From contig NW_003314262.1 in assembly GCF_000143415.4 (NCBI RefSeq), positions 596,078-660,077 of the forward strand: a DNA stretch of 64,000 nt. Reading direction: 5' to 3'. Below the pieces are notes generated by a model that saw nothing but the letters and a program-made list of their open reading frames with translations, made no database searches and was not told the origin of the DNA. The stretch is from Selaginella moellendorffii. Taxonomy: Eukaryota > Streptophyta > Lycopodiopsida > Selaginellales > Selaginellaceae. The position numbers and the translations under genes were made by a program. Shown here piece after piece: positions 1 to 12,100 of the stretch (position 1 is the stretch's first letter; every line of letters starts with the position of its first letter).

Positions 1-2
1 AG

Positions 3-92
3 AGTTCCGTGTTTGAGGACATTCGCAACTCGCAGCGAGCTTTCAAGGTCTGGAAGAAGTTCGCGCTAAGCAAAACAAACGGTGTCTGCTGA
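3..92 (+). CDS. possible 3' terminal exon of a gene lying left of the window
   Basis: A frame open from the window edge runs 29 codons to TGA and ends in a basic, aromatic-rich tail (AFKVWKKFALSKTNGVC). Nothing else explains this stretch, and a plus-strand gene ending here would be convergent with the kinase gene that follows. The segment is too short to recognise a family, and 29 open codons can occur by chance, so this is only a candidate. Confidence 0.25.
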   Translation, partial: SSVFEDIRNSQRAFKVWKKFALSKTNGVC

Positions 93-208
93 GACTGGTG
101 ACTCTCGAAGTGCACATCCTATATATTTAAACCTGTGGCAAAGAAACCATTGATTGGTATTGAATCAACTATATAGATATAAACACGCACCTGATGGAGG
201 ATGGTCTC

Positions 209-2019
209 TCAGCTCCAATTCTTCTGAGGCTTGTGAAATGGACTTCTTTCCATACTGGTGCGTAGCGGACTATGTTGTGGACTGTGTAGAGGCTTCTGAG
301 CGGGAGAGTGTTTCATCGGACTTGGCAAGGGACTGTGGCGAGTCTCGAACGCAAAAGCCTTCGGGGTGCTTGCCTGAGAGACGGTTGCCTGATACTCCTT
401 TCGTATGTTCCAGAGGATTTCCGCAGCTTCTTTCATACTTGGTCTGTCTCTCCTGCTAGGTGCTGCGCATTTGAAGGCCAGCTCCGCGAGCATCTCCAGT
501 AGAGTCACCAATGGTGGATTCTTCGGAAGGGCAGGGTCCAAAACATCCTGAATATTTCCCTCGACAAACTTCTTGAAGGCCTGTAAGCAAAACTTAAAAT
601 CCAATCATGACCAATCCCGCGTCATTTGCTTACCCATCTAATTGTAATGCGCTCGTCACTTGGTCTGGAAAGCTCGATTGGTCTCCTTGCCGAAAAAATC
701 TCCATGAGCAAAATGCCAAACGAGTAGACGTCACTTTTCGTTGTGAGCTGATATGTTTGAAGGTATTCGGGGTCCAAGTAACCCGCCGTGCCTTTGACCT
801 GTGTTGAGACATGAGTTGCTCCCACATCCGAAGGCCCGACTCTCGAAAATCCAAAATCCGCAACCTTGGCTCTGCAGGTGTCCGTGAGCAGGATGTTAGA
901 CGACTTGACGTCCCTGTGGATGATAGGCTGCTCTGAAACAAGGACACAAAGAGTCATTACAATTGGCAATAAGGGAGTTGAAGAAAGAGATCTTTGAGAC
1001 AAATGGTACCTGCATACTGGTGAAGGTACGTGAGAGCGTGAGCTACGTCGATGGCAATATCCAGCCTCGTCGAGAAATCAAGAATGTTATGAGCATCTTA
1101 AAACCCGAAAAACGTAAGTTCGTGTTTAAACATGAAAACAGGGCTTACCATCGAGGTGCTGGCGTAAATTTCGATTCGGAACGTACTCAACAACAAGTAT
1201 GCGTTCCCGCTCGTCCTCATGATAACCAACGAGTTTCACGAGATTTAAGTGTTCAATGCTGGACAGCATGTTAACCTCGTTTTCAAACTCCTTGGTGTGA
1301 CGAGTCTCAAAGGAGTCCTGAAGTGGCAGAGAATTATATTTGTGAAAATGAATTGGAAATTCTTACCCTTTTTGCTCGCTTGACCGCAACCAAAGTGCCA
1401 TCCCTGAGCTTTCCTTTGTAGATTGTTCCAGAGGAGCCACCTCCAATCTTATGACTGGATGAAAAGCTTCCCGTGATTCGGTTAAGTTCGGCCATTGTGA
1501 ACGTCAATGCCCCCGACCCTGTCGTGCTCATTTTAATGCAAGACGACGCCGGTTGCGAAGATAAAGAAGTTCCCTCCTTTGGAGAAGAAGATTTAGAAAT
1601 GTTCGCTGCAAGAAAAACCAAAATCGAGTAAAAAACATTCGAATTTTTTTCCAAGCTTACATGATTCATCCTTTGGAAAGGTACGAGGCTTGTCGTTCTT
1701 GTGCTTGGCTTGAAGACACGGGCACAGGACCAAGCAAGTCAGAAGAGTACCAGATCCAGCGACTAAGATCATCGAGCCAGCACCTCCTCCTACTTTGGCT
1801 TGCTCAAATCTACCAAACTTCCGACCATAGCCTTCCACTGTTGTAAAAGACTTGGTCAGAAAGTTCTATACGCCAAAAAATTAGTACTCGTTGCAAATCA
1901 CCTTGTCGCTGCTGGAAATCCAAACCATCTGATTCCTGGCAGTGTACGCGCCCGATCCCCAGAAGAAAAACCAGTAGAACGATACCTTCGATCGATATTT
2001 GATCCAGGAACACCGCCAT
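209..2019 (-). CDS. receptor-like kinase, calmodulin-binding (CRCK) type
   Basis: A Ser/Thr protein kinase gene of about seven exons encoding roughly 480 residues. The first exon (ATG at 2019) gives a hydrophobic signal-like start ([16 protein letters not shown]). The second exon carries a membrane segment ([20 protein letters not shown], about 1700-1780). Kinase motifs follow in order: glycine loop [11 protein letters not shown] and VAVK lysine (exon near 1370-1610), the exon near 1150-1330 with [20 protein letters not shown], catalytic [14 protein letters not shown], and [14 protein letters not shown]. The activation segment [21 protein letters not shown] and the RRPIEL motif are typical of the CRCK family, which links calcium/calmodulin to stress signalling; that assignment rests on family resemblance. 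The C-terminal tail is rich in SP dipeptides (HSP repeated). The start codon lies about 255 bp from that of the divergent J-domain gene. Confidence 0.85.
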
Positions 2020-2274
2020 TTCTTACCGCGTCAAGCTCCCATACAAGCGATTTTCCTGCGCGCGCATTGCAATGGAGTAGCAAAAATTTCGATCAAGTAC
2101 CTCGAGCTGGAGCCGCGATGCCGCTACTACCGCCTTCCTTGACCAGCTCACGAAGAACCCTAAAGGGAAAGCGCTGGGCATTGTGAGTGGACAGAAACGT
2201 ACATAATCGCCACGCTACTTTAAAAACTAATTGTACAACGTGGCACAATTCATTTCTGCCACGTGTACATCAGG

Positions 2275-2736
2275 ATGAGCGCTACTCTTCGTGGCTATGG
2301 CGCTTGTGGCGCGTCCCATGGGGAATTTAGGTCATCGCTCTCGCGGAAGAGCGACAGCGCGAGCGCTAGATTTCTCTACAGCTCTTTCATCAGAGGAGGA
2401 AGGATTAAGTCGGCGAAATCCTCGACGCTAGGTCTAGCTTGTTCTTCCCAGAAAAGATCGCTGTACGAGATTCTAGGAATTGGGTTGGAGGCGTCGGATT
2501 TCGAGATCAAGGAGGCCTACCGGAGGCTCGCCAAGGTCTATCATCCAGATCTGGCACCGCCAGAGCTCTGGCCGCAGCACCAAGGCAAATTTCTCGAGGT
2601 CCAGAGAGCCTACGATGTTCTCAAGGATCGAGCTGCCAGGACCGAGTATGATTCTCAGATGCAAAAGCCTGGGGGATTGGAGGGGCTCGATCGCGAGTGG
2701 AGGGGATTTAACTGGGAGACCGATCAGTGCTGGTAG
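2275..2736 (+). CDS. small J-domain (DnaJ-like) protein, probably plastid or mitochondrial
   Basis: A single-exon gene of 153 codons. The N-terminal 60 residues are rich in Ser, Arg and Ala and nearly free of acidic residues, which suggests an organelle transit peptide. The J domain begins at SLYEILGIG and contains the diagnostic HPD tripeptide (VYHPDLAPP), followed by FLEVQRAYDVLKD and a short acidic/aromatic tail. J proteins stimulate the ATPase of Hsp70 partners. The size and layout match the plant chloroplast DnaJ11-like small J proteins. I chose the ATG at 2275; a GTG four codons upstream in the same frame is not a plausible plant start. It is convergent with the PNPase gene, with only about 95 bp between the two stop codons. 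Confidence 0.85.
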   Translation: MSATLRGYGACGASHGEFRSSLSRKSDSASARFLYSSFIRGGRIKSAKSSTLGLACSSQKRSLYEILGIGLEASDFEIKEAYRRLAKVYHPDLAPPELWPQHQGKFLEVQRAYDVLKDRAARTEYDSQMQKPGGLEGLDREWRGFNWETDQCW

Positions 2737-2831
2737 AAAACAGGATCTAGAGATGCTAGAGTTGAGAGTACCTTGTTCGTGCTACAAAAATCTTCTCCTC
2801 CCGGGGTCACCCAAGAAAAAGGAAAACTTCG

Positions 2832-5800
2832 CTAGAGTTGCTGCCTCCTCTTCGACAATAGCTTGCTCAACTTCGTTGCTGCTGATGTCAAGGATGCTTT
2901 CTTCGCGGATTTCTCGTCCTCTAGAATCGCCCGGTGGCTCAATCTAATTTGCCCTCGCGAATTCACCTGGAAAAACACGGTTATGTTTTTAGAGAACCAG
3001 CCGAGAGGGGAAAGAGAAAAAATGCCATCTTTGTTACCTCGATCACTTTGACATCCAAGCGCTCACCCACAGCCACGAACTAGAGTGGAAAAAATAAACA
3101 AAGAACTTAGAACAGTAGGACGTGTGAAACTCTCGACTTACTTCCTCTGGCCTTGACAATCTGTTTGTAGTTAGCTCACTTATGTGACAAAGTCCCTGTA
3201 ACAACCAAGAAAGAAAAAGATCCGCGTGAATTTGCGTGATAACTCTCACCTCTCGACCAGGACTAATCTCCAAGAAACACCCAAACGATGTCAAAGATTT
3301 CACGGGGCAATTCCTACAGAGGGCAAAACAACTGTCAAGCATTGTGATGCACGCCAAAAAAGGTGCGCGTACCTATATACTGTTCCTACAGTAGGATCGG
3401 TCGTAATACTACGAATTTTCTCCATTGCTTTGTCAACCTTGTCTCGGTCTTTTCCAACTATGCGGATCTGTAGCCATACGACTTAGTCACGAGATTTTGT
3501 CGCGGCAAATGTACTGAAATTTACTGACCGAGCCGTCACTGCTGACATCTACTGATTCTACGCCCGAGTCGTCGATAATTTGCCTCACAGTTTTACCGCC
3601 GGTTCCTACAACCATGTTTACTTTCTCGCGACCAACCTGGAAACCAAAAGGCATCGATACGTTGTTCATAGAAGAATGAATAAAATCGCACCTTTACAAA
3701 GTCAATGAGGTCGACATGCTTAGAAAGCTTCGTCGATGGCGGAGGAGAGCACATTGTCATTTCCTCTACAAGAAAATGCGAGTCAGTGGCAGAAATTTTA
3801 TGAAAGAAAAACGAAGGTCTCACTGAGAATATGACATCTTGCAGTTTTAGCCTTTGAAAGGGCTCGCTTCAGGATTGACAAGTTGATTCCTTGGACCTGT
3901 TTAAGTTTTATTTCAGAATGTAAGAAAAGACAATATATCCATTGAATTGTTTTTCACCTTGAGGTCCATCTGAAACGCAGTGATGCCTTCCTTGCTACCT
4001 GCGACCTGATTCCCATAAAGGAATAAACTATTACCAACGAAAGTGAGGCAGCTTGCAAGCAAACCTTCAAGTCCATATCGCCACAGGCGTCCTCGGAGCC
4101 AAGAATGTCCGTCAGTATTACGGGTCCGCCGCTACCACCGTATTCTTTTGGATCCAAAATAAGGCCCATTGCAACACCGGCAATCGGACACTTGACTGGA
4201 ACCCCAGCGTCACACAAAGCAAGATAAGCTCCACACACAGATGCCATGCTGAAAACACAAAGTCGCGGATTATTATGGAACATTAAAGGAGACGAGAGAA
4301 CCTTGAGGAGCCATTGCTTTCGGTGATGGTACTCTCAACGCGGACTGTGTATGGAAATTTGCTCGGAAATATAGGCTCAAGGGACCTCTCGATAAGCCTT
4401 CCATGACCAATTTCTCGTCTGCTAGCAGGGCCGATGCGACCAACTTCCCCGACGCAGGAGTGAGGGAAAACGTACTGCATGCCATGATCTTTCAATGCTT
4501 CGTGTTTTTAAATTTTAAGCAGACTTCTACCTGCACGTAGAAGCGTTTCACTTCATCAGCATCAGTGACACCGTCAATGCGTTGCGCCATATTATCACCA
4601 CCCAGTATAACAGCTACTAAAGCCTACCGGATATGGCTCGTCAGCGTTTCACAAAAATGAAAAATCAGCAAATAGTAACCTGCGTTTCTCCACGAGTAAA
4701 AATCGCACTACCATGAGCTCGAGGAAGCAGATTACACGAACAACTGATGGGCCGAACATCTGATATTCCACGGCCGTCACTACGCACTTTCTCCTACACC
4801 GTCCATGATTTTCTCGTTAAGACTTTAAATGATCTTTACCTTGGCAATTATTGATTTCAAGGTCTTAGAAGTGTACTCTTTGAAGGCAAGCTTAACAGTG
4901 GCAGCATCAAAAAGCTAGATAAAAAGCACCACCTTATTAGCAGCTCAAGTAGATCTCGAGGTACCTTTGTGAAACTGGTTCTCGGAGTAGGCGTTATATG
5001 GACATCGCCTTGGTCAATTTCGCCATCTTTAATCTCATCCTCATCCCATACGTGCGCATACTCAAGCTGCTCTCTAGTCTTGGATAATGCCACGCCTTCC
5101 TCGGTCAGTTTTGACCATACTTTCTTTTCCAAAGCAGTTATCACTGCAGCGCGAGGCTGCTTGCCGCGTATATGAAGAGCCAGGTAAAGGTCATCTCCCA
5201 CGATTTCCTGCAAAGAAATAACTCGTGCGTGAGCAAACAACAAGGCGTAAATTCATTGTAAACCTTGATTCGTTCCTCTAGACCGGAAGTGGAAAACGGT
5301 GCCTTCAGAATGCGTTTTTTCCTTCCAAACTTCTCTCCAAACTCCTCCAGCTCCTTGCAAATTATCTTCACTGCACGCTGCAAAAATGTGCTACGAGTTA
5401 AGTGCCATATCCAAGATTTAAATGCTCCACCTGGCCTGTTTCTACTGCTTTCACCAATTCATCCTCGCTAAGTAAGTTGCAATATCCCTGATGAACAACA
5501 CGGTCATCAATGTCATTACAAAATTGTATACCTCGATCATGAGCAGACCATCGCTTGTCCCTGCCATTATCATATCAAGGCTTGATTTCGTAACCTCGCT
5601 AGCTGTCGGGTTGAGAACATATTTCCCATTGATGTAACCGACTCTTACTCCAGCCACAGGCTTCAAAACAGGAACATCTGAAAGTGCCCTGCAACGCACT
5701 AAGTTAGCAACAGCGCTGTCGCAAAAAAAAGTAGCTTACAGAGCGGCGCCTGCAGCAGTAATAGCCAGCGGTTCAGGCAAATGCGAACCATCATAGCTCA

Positions 5801-7027
5801 AAACCTACAAATGCAGCTGCAATGTATACGTAAATAAGGAACTCCGTTCTTTTCAGAAAAAATATTTACCCAAGAAAGCACTTGTATCTCATGAAAATAC
5901 CCTTTCGGTATCATCGGTCTTAAAGGCCGATCCACAAGTCTGGATATAAAAACCTGGCAACCACAAACTCATTACAACTATCCGCAACAGTATTTTTGCG
6001 CTTTTTACCTCGCTGTCTCGTGGCTTCCCTTCTCTCTTGTTAAATCCACCACTGAAATGACGAGTGGCAAAGTGATTATTTGTAATGCATAGGAAGCACA
6101 AACCTTGTGCGACCAGCAGCAGAGTAGCGCTCGTGATAATGCACGTACAGCGGAACAAAATCAGATGGCTCGCTCGCCTCAGCAGAAGTACAAACAGTCG
6201 TGTACAGGATCTGTTGAAAAGAAAGAACACGTCAGAGAGATGGCAAGACCAAAGAACAGCTTAAAACTCACAGTTTCTCCATCGCTGATTGTAACAGCAC
6301 CACCAGCTTGCCTACCTATCGAACCCGTTTCGAGAACAATCTACACGAGGACCAAAACGTACCACGAATGAGCAGAAAAACGAAAAATGCCAACGCTTAC
6401 CTGTCGATCACCAACTGGAATCCGAACGGAATGCTGCTGCCGGCAAGGACCAATGCAAAAATCACCCAACTCTGGCTGCAGCGCTGGCTCTGCAAAAGAG
6501 GTGGTACTATCGCTGTCCACCACGACCAAATTCTCCTTTGTAGCGCGAGCTTTCTTGATGGAAACCTTCTTCGGGCCAGCCTCTGGATCCCCAGAAGAAA
6601 TGGACGTGGTACTCTCACTGTCTAACACGACCATATCCTCATTTTTAGCACGAGCTTTCTTGATGGAAACTTTCTTGCCGTCAGTGATGGAAACTTTCTT
6701 CTCGCCATCTAACAAAGTCACTGTGTCCTTTCCCTCGGAGGCTGTTTTTAACTCGTTCGGCTCCAAAGGAACTACCTCCTCCTCGTAGGTCTCCTTCTCA
6801 GCCTCTTTTACTTCTCCGACAATCGCTACTTTCTTGCTCCTTTTCTTCACGGCAATCTCTAGTGATGCGGTCTCTTTCGCTTTCCTAGCCGCGGCTATGG
6901 GCTTGGATCGTGCTTCCGATTGAATCCACAAGCGCCTGGCGTCGACGCTACCCCGAAAGGAGTAAATGGGAGGCAATGCGGGTAATCCCAGTGGCGTGAT
7001 CAGCCGCGAAGACTTGCAAGGCCACAT
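2832..7027 (-). CDS. PNP1: polyribonucleotide nucleotidyltransferase (PNPase), chloroplast type
   Basis: A many-exon gene for a phosphorolytic 3'-5' exoribonuclease that processes and decays plastid RNA. The ATG at 7027 opens an Arg/Ser-rich transit peptide ([13 protein letters not shown]). A long charged extension follows, and then the first RNase PH domain starts at [10 protein letters not shown]. Readable pieces in order are [53 protein letters not shown], a linker with [11 protein letters not shown], the second RNase PH core ([52 protein letters not shown]), a KH motif ([20 protein letters not shown]) and an S1 domain ([19 protein letters not shown]). The C-terminus is short and basic, with TAG at 2832. 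The EPSDFxPL and VDQGDVHI-type segments match the plastid rather than the mitochondrial paralogue. The exact exon list was not resolved. Confidence 0.92.
6462..6690 (-). repeat. duplicated segment in the PNPase N-terminal extension
   Basis: Two adjacent stretches of about 35-40 codons within the charged extension both begin [10 protein letters not shown], continue with a VVLDSES/VVVDSDS core and end in TTS. The DNA copies are readily aligned on the plus strand as antisense GCTTTCTTGATGGAAAC. This is an intragenic tandem duplication in a part of the protein that carries no known catalytic motif. Confidence 0.75.
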
Positions 7028-7120
7028 TGGCGCTGCTCCTGCCGTGAATCTCACTCACCTATCTCATCCTCGCGCGCGCCGCGCCGCCCCGGGCATTTCT
7101 CCGCCCTGGAAGAAGAGAAT

Positions 7121-7140
7121 CCCTAAACCCTAAACCCTAG
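7121..7140. promoter_or_regulatory. telo-box cluster in the PNPase/GDSL divergent intergenic region
   Basis: Three consecutive copies of CCCTAAA-type sequence (CCCTAAACCCTAAACCCTAG) lie about 95 bp upstream of the PNPase start. In plants, AAACCCTA telo-boxes occur near transcription starts of housekeeping and translation-related genes. Here the motif probably belongs to the PNPase leader or promoter. It is too short to be a telomere relic. Confidence 0.5.
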
Positions 7141-7536
7141 AATGCGGGGATAAGATTAAATCCTCTTTGTGTGGCTCTGGCACGAGTGGATCAACTAACA
7201 AAGGACGCTTCTCTTTCACCTGAACAGCAACTGTCACGGAGATTGTTCTTTGTTTTTTCTCGCGAATTGGGCAGCGAATCCCCTGTTCTTGCGAGAGATT
7301 CCTGTGCGCGCTACCGTTACTTCTCTGGAAGAAATGGCGATGGACGACGCTGTGCATTGTGCTGCTCCAGATCTAGAAAACCAAAAAAGCCCTGTTCTTC
7401 TTCGCCCATTCAACTTTGTCTGCTAGAAGAGAAACGAAGAATGGAATAGAAAACATCCCCGCGCGTCTCGTTCTAGCCTCGAAACGTACCTCGCAACGAA
7501 TCACGGAAGAATCTCTTCCCTCTGCTGGCAGTACTG

Positions 7537-7545
7537 TATAAAAGG
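7537..7545 (+). promoter_or_regulatory. TATA box of the GDSL lipase gene
   Basis: TATAAAAGG lies 112 bp upstream of the ATG at 7649, which would give a 5' leader of about 80 bases. The 7028-7648 interval is otherwise free of coding evidence and must serve as the divergent promoter region of the PNPase and lipase genes. Confidence 0.55.
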
Positions 7546-7648
7546 CCACACCTAGCTCGAAAACTTTCGACCTCCATTCGCGACTGTGACTACAAAAAGA
7601 AAGAGAGAAAAGAAATCGGCATCTTTCTCCCACTTCGATCTCGAACCG

Positions 7649-9198
7649 ATGTTCCGGTTCTTGATCGCGGCGCTGCTCGTCGCTGCTGCTACGGGAGCGC
7701 TCGAGAGCGAGAGAAGCGTTGTTCCAGCTCTCTTTGCGTTTGGGGACTCGCTGCTCGATGCCGGAAACAACGTCTACATAGCGAATTCCTCCGCGCGTGT
7801 CGATTTTCCTCCCTATGGAGAGACTTTCTTCCACAGGCCAACTGGAAGGTTTACAAATGGAAGAACCATCGCCGATTTTCTCGGTAAGTTTGCCAAATGT
7901 TGTTCTTTCCCCTTTTTCGTTTTCCAAGTTGCATGCGCAAAGACCGATTGATGTTCTAACTGAAGTTTGCAACTTCAGCTATGCATCTCGGACTACCATT
8001 GCTTCGACCTTCGCTTGATCCGGCTGCGAACTTTTCCAAAGGAGCTAACTTCGCATCTGGAGGGAGTGGATTGCTCGAGTCGACGAGCTTTGATGCTGTA
8101 AGTTCACACCAAAATTCTCTTTTTCATTTCCTTGTTGTTGCAAAAGCTCCATTTTTTCATCGATCCTGAAATCAAGTTCCTCACTTACAAAACGCTCTTT
8201 TTTCCTTTTCCCAGTGCAAGATCATTTGATGTCATATTGTTCCAGAGCTAAAAATCGTCTTTTTTTTTCTTTTCCTTTATCTCTACAGGGTGTTTTCTCG
8301 ATGAGCAGCCAGATCAAACAATTTAGCCAAGTTGCTTCCAAACTGACCAAGGAAATGGGGAATGCCGCTCATGCAAAACAATTCCTTTCCCAAGCTCTCT
8401 ACATCATCACAAGCGGCAGCAACGATATCGGAATCACCTATCTTGAAAACACAACTCTCCAGCAGACTGTAAAGCCACAGGAATTCGTCCAGGGCCTCAT
8501 TCATGAATATAACAAAACCATCCTGGTAAGGAAGAAACCTTGATCTTTTTCTCCAAGAACAAGAAAACAATGTTTTGGCGACAGGCTCTTCACAGACTCG
8601 GTGCGAGGAAAATGGCGATTTTCGAGCTGGGAGTTCTTGGCTGCACGCCATTCTCTCGGCTCGTCGCGAGCACCATGAACGAGACTGGCTGCCTCACACA
8701 AGCCAATCAGATGGGCGTGCTCTTCAATGCAAATCTCGAGCAGCTTGTTCGTGATTTGCGATCCCAGCTTCCGGATATGAAGATCGCTCTCGGCAAAACG
8801 CTCAACATCTTCACTGGGATCCTCAACAACGCAACACATTATGGTAAGTTACGTAGCCACCATCTTCACTTTTCTTTTTTCTTTTTTTTTCTTTTTTTGC
8901 CCTTTTGGAATTAATTAATTGTTATATGTTTCATCATTTCCCGGCAGGTTTTGCGAGCACGACATCTGCTTGCTGTGGAGCGGGGCCTTTTAATGCAGGT
9001 GTCAGCTGTGGGAGAAAAGCTCCACCAAACTATCCATACAAGGTGGCCACCGGAAAGAAACCGTCTAGATTTCTCTTCTGGGACAGAGTACACCCCACCG
9101 AGGTTGCTTACTCTCTCGTCTTCAAGCAGCTGTGGGGTGGAGATTTGGGAGCTATAGAGCCCTTCAATCTCAAGCAATTGTCCACCATGATAGATTGA
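7649..9198 (+). CDS. GDSL-type esterase/lipase, secreted
   Basis: Five exons: 7649-7884, 7979-8097, 8289-8525, 8585-8843 and 8948-9198. All introns are GT-AG and the joined frame is continuous. The product starts with a signal peptide (MFRFLIAALLVAAATGAL). It carries the plant GDSL blocks: FGDSLLDAGNN with the nucleophile Ser, the oxyanion Gly in GANFASGGSG, the Asn in TSGSNDIGI, and the catalytic Asp/His in FWDRVHPTE near the C-terminus. CGAGPFNAGVSCG is the usual cysteine-containing segment before that. The mature enzyme is expected in the extracellular space, hydrolysing acyl esters such as cutin- or lipid-related substrates; the substrate cannot be read from sequence. It stands alone, divergent from PNPase. 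Confidence 0.93.
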
Positions 9199-12100
9199 CA
9201 GCTTATTTTTTTCCTAAGGAATGTACTGCGTATTCCTTATATAGATGTCTAATTAAATTTTACTTGTGTTTTCCTCCCTTAATTTCAAATTAACCATAAA
9301 TAATTATTAACAAAAATAAATTAGTAACTTAAAGTTATCAATTTATTAATAAATAGTTAGAAATATTCCAATAAAATGATAAATAGTCAAGCACAATTTA
9401 TACACTGGAGGACTTGCCAGGTTTGTATTGTCTCTTGAATTTGAGTGTTTGTATTGCCAATTGGTTAGCTTTTATCAAGTATCCTTTCATTTATAGTCAA
9501 CTATTTTATTTTAAAACTTTAGGATGTATATGTTGGATCTTAGGATTGAAGATAATAGAGATTTGAAAGAAATTAGCAAAAGAGTCAACCATAAAAAAGA
9601 GGGCAATAACAGGGAAGTTAGGCTAAGTTTCATCCTGTTCTTGGAAAGAATAACAGTGTTTAAAAGTCCTAGTGAGTAAAGAGGAGAGAGATTGTGAATT
9701 TTAGAGTGTTTTGGAAAGCTTTGATTGTAACTTATAGTTAGTCACTAACAACAAAGCATCCTTAAGCAGTTTTGTAAAGTAATCTTTATTTGCTTTTCTT
9801 ACAACTTACTATATTCTCTCTTGATCTCCTAGCATTGATTCTGTTGGATTGAAACAGCCACAAGATAATTATAAACCCAATTGGATTTTGCAAGTTAGAA
9901 ACAGAGTGTCACCTTTTCTTGGTTGGGTAAGTTTTTAGTGAACAAGGTTTCTTGAATCCTCGTGTAAGGAGACTCTTGGATGGGAACTACATGTACATCT
10001 ACCACATTAGGTCCTCATATCTTTGTCTGGAAGCCTTATTCACTTTATGCTTTTGCATTATTAATAGGGCTCACTACCTAGGCAAGAATATTCAGTGGAG
10101 TTTGATTGTAACCTCCATCCTAGGCAGAGGGTACCAAGAAATTAATTGTAGCTAAATATTTTAAATTTTATTTTCTTATAAAGATGGGATATATTGACTA
10201 GAATTTATTCCACTATAGACTTATACTCAAATAAATTGAATGTGGTGCAAGTTTATAGTTGTACACTTTCTTGTTACCTAGAATCACCAACAAAGTTCAT
10301 CTCCTCCTTAATACCGCCAAACACTGAATCTAAAACAGTTAATACATGTACTAGAAGCATAAGTCATATAAGTCATATGTGATTTCACAAAATTTATATG
10401 TGGGGTTTCAGGATTTATAGTTGTATTGGTGGAGTGAGCCATTATATTTGTATTGCAACAATGAACTTTTGAACTGGATAAAGTAGTTAAAACTAATGTG
10501 GTAAAATAATTGTGTTATGTCCCAGTTATTTTAAAACCCAATAAAAATAAGATCATTTAATAATTAGTTGCAAAGATAAAATTCCATTACTATGAAGTGG
10601 GATGGTGTTTACACAATTTGGCAACTGGTTTTGATTTTTCTCTCTTTATAACTCCTAATTATATATGTAGGTAAATTCCAAAAATGCTTGCTGAGAAAGT
10701 TGCTAAAATTTATTAGAAATAGAGATCATTGTGGGTTCCTATTTTTTAAAAACATGGCAAATCATCATCACATTTTCTGAGGTATAGATGGCCTAAATAT
10801 ATTATTTATCTCCCACTATAAATATAACCAACTAGAAATTTTTAAAATGGTTAAATCAGTCTATAATATTTTTATAGTTACAAATAACTGACTTCCACAA
10901 ATTATTAAATAAATAAGTGTTCAAATTTTAGCCTCCTATTAAACCAACTATAATTATGTGAAGGGCAAACATCCATGAAGGACTACTATTTGAAATGGTA
11001 AATTATCTATTTTAGTTGATTTTTATAATATCCAGATGGATTAAGAAAATAGCTTAGATTATTTTTAATAAAACTATTCTTAATTTTAAAAACATATTTA
11101 AAATATAAAGTTATAATAATTTATACTATTGAAAAAACTATAAATTATTAATTAATCATTAGGAAGAATATAGTATCATATATGCTCTTAAAAAATACTT
11201 ATAAAGTATTGAAGAGAATGTGTGAAATGGATAATCCCTTGTATTTTTCCAATGTTTGATGTTAATACCATTTTCTTTATCTCATTAGGACAAATTTGGA
11301 TTAAATTGCAAAGATCAAATCTATTGACCAATTGTTTCTAGTTATTAAACAAGAATTTCAAAGTTATAGAATAAAAGAAACCACCTCCAATATTATACAA
11401 TTGCTTTTCTTGAACTAGATGGAAATAGCTGGAGTTGTAGAAATAAGATTTAAAGTTCTTTTAAACATTCCTTAATGTTTTTAGGAAACATTTCAGTCTA
11501 AAATTAATTCTTAATTAATTGCATAGTGGCAAAATCAACACCATTAATTTATAAATAATATCATGACCCAACACTCATGCCTAGGAGGGGCTAAATCCCC
11601 TCCAAAAAGGTGAGTTAATATATGTACCAAATTAACAAGTTTATATTATACTATACAAAAGACTAACATACTGAATGCATTTCAATTATAATCTATATCT
11701 ACCCTTTTTAAACATGTTCTATTTCATGAATTGTTTTTAATATAAGTTTTAAAGTTTCATTCAAAAAATGAAGAAAATTATAGTTTTCTTTCTAAATTAA
11801 ATATAATAGAAGAAAATATAGAAAATGGAAAAATAACTAAATTTTAAATTAAATTTATTGAAAATTTATTTTAATTGATCATTGGTGATTAAATTAAATT
11901 CTGATTGATATAGAAGAAATAAATTTTTTTAAGTAAACAATTAACCCATATACAAAGTTTAATGTAATATTGGCTAGTTTTTTAAAACAATAAAAATTAA
12001 GAAACAAATTCTATCCTAATTAACATTTTGAACAAGTATTTATATTTAAAGTTTATAAAGTATTGCATATTAGAAACTAGATTTTAATAGATAGTTACAT

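Noticed and set aside
6341-7054. PNPase start at 7,054
   Set aside because: The codon there is GTG. The first ATG in frame is at 7,027 and begins a normal transit peptide.
7121-7140. Interstitial telomere repeat
   Set aside because: Only about three units next to a start codon; a promoter telo-box is the simpler reading.
9530-9920. Possible old copia LTR and leader
   Set aside because: The look of the sequence is suggestive, but no second copy, primer site or target duplication was found.
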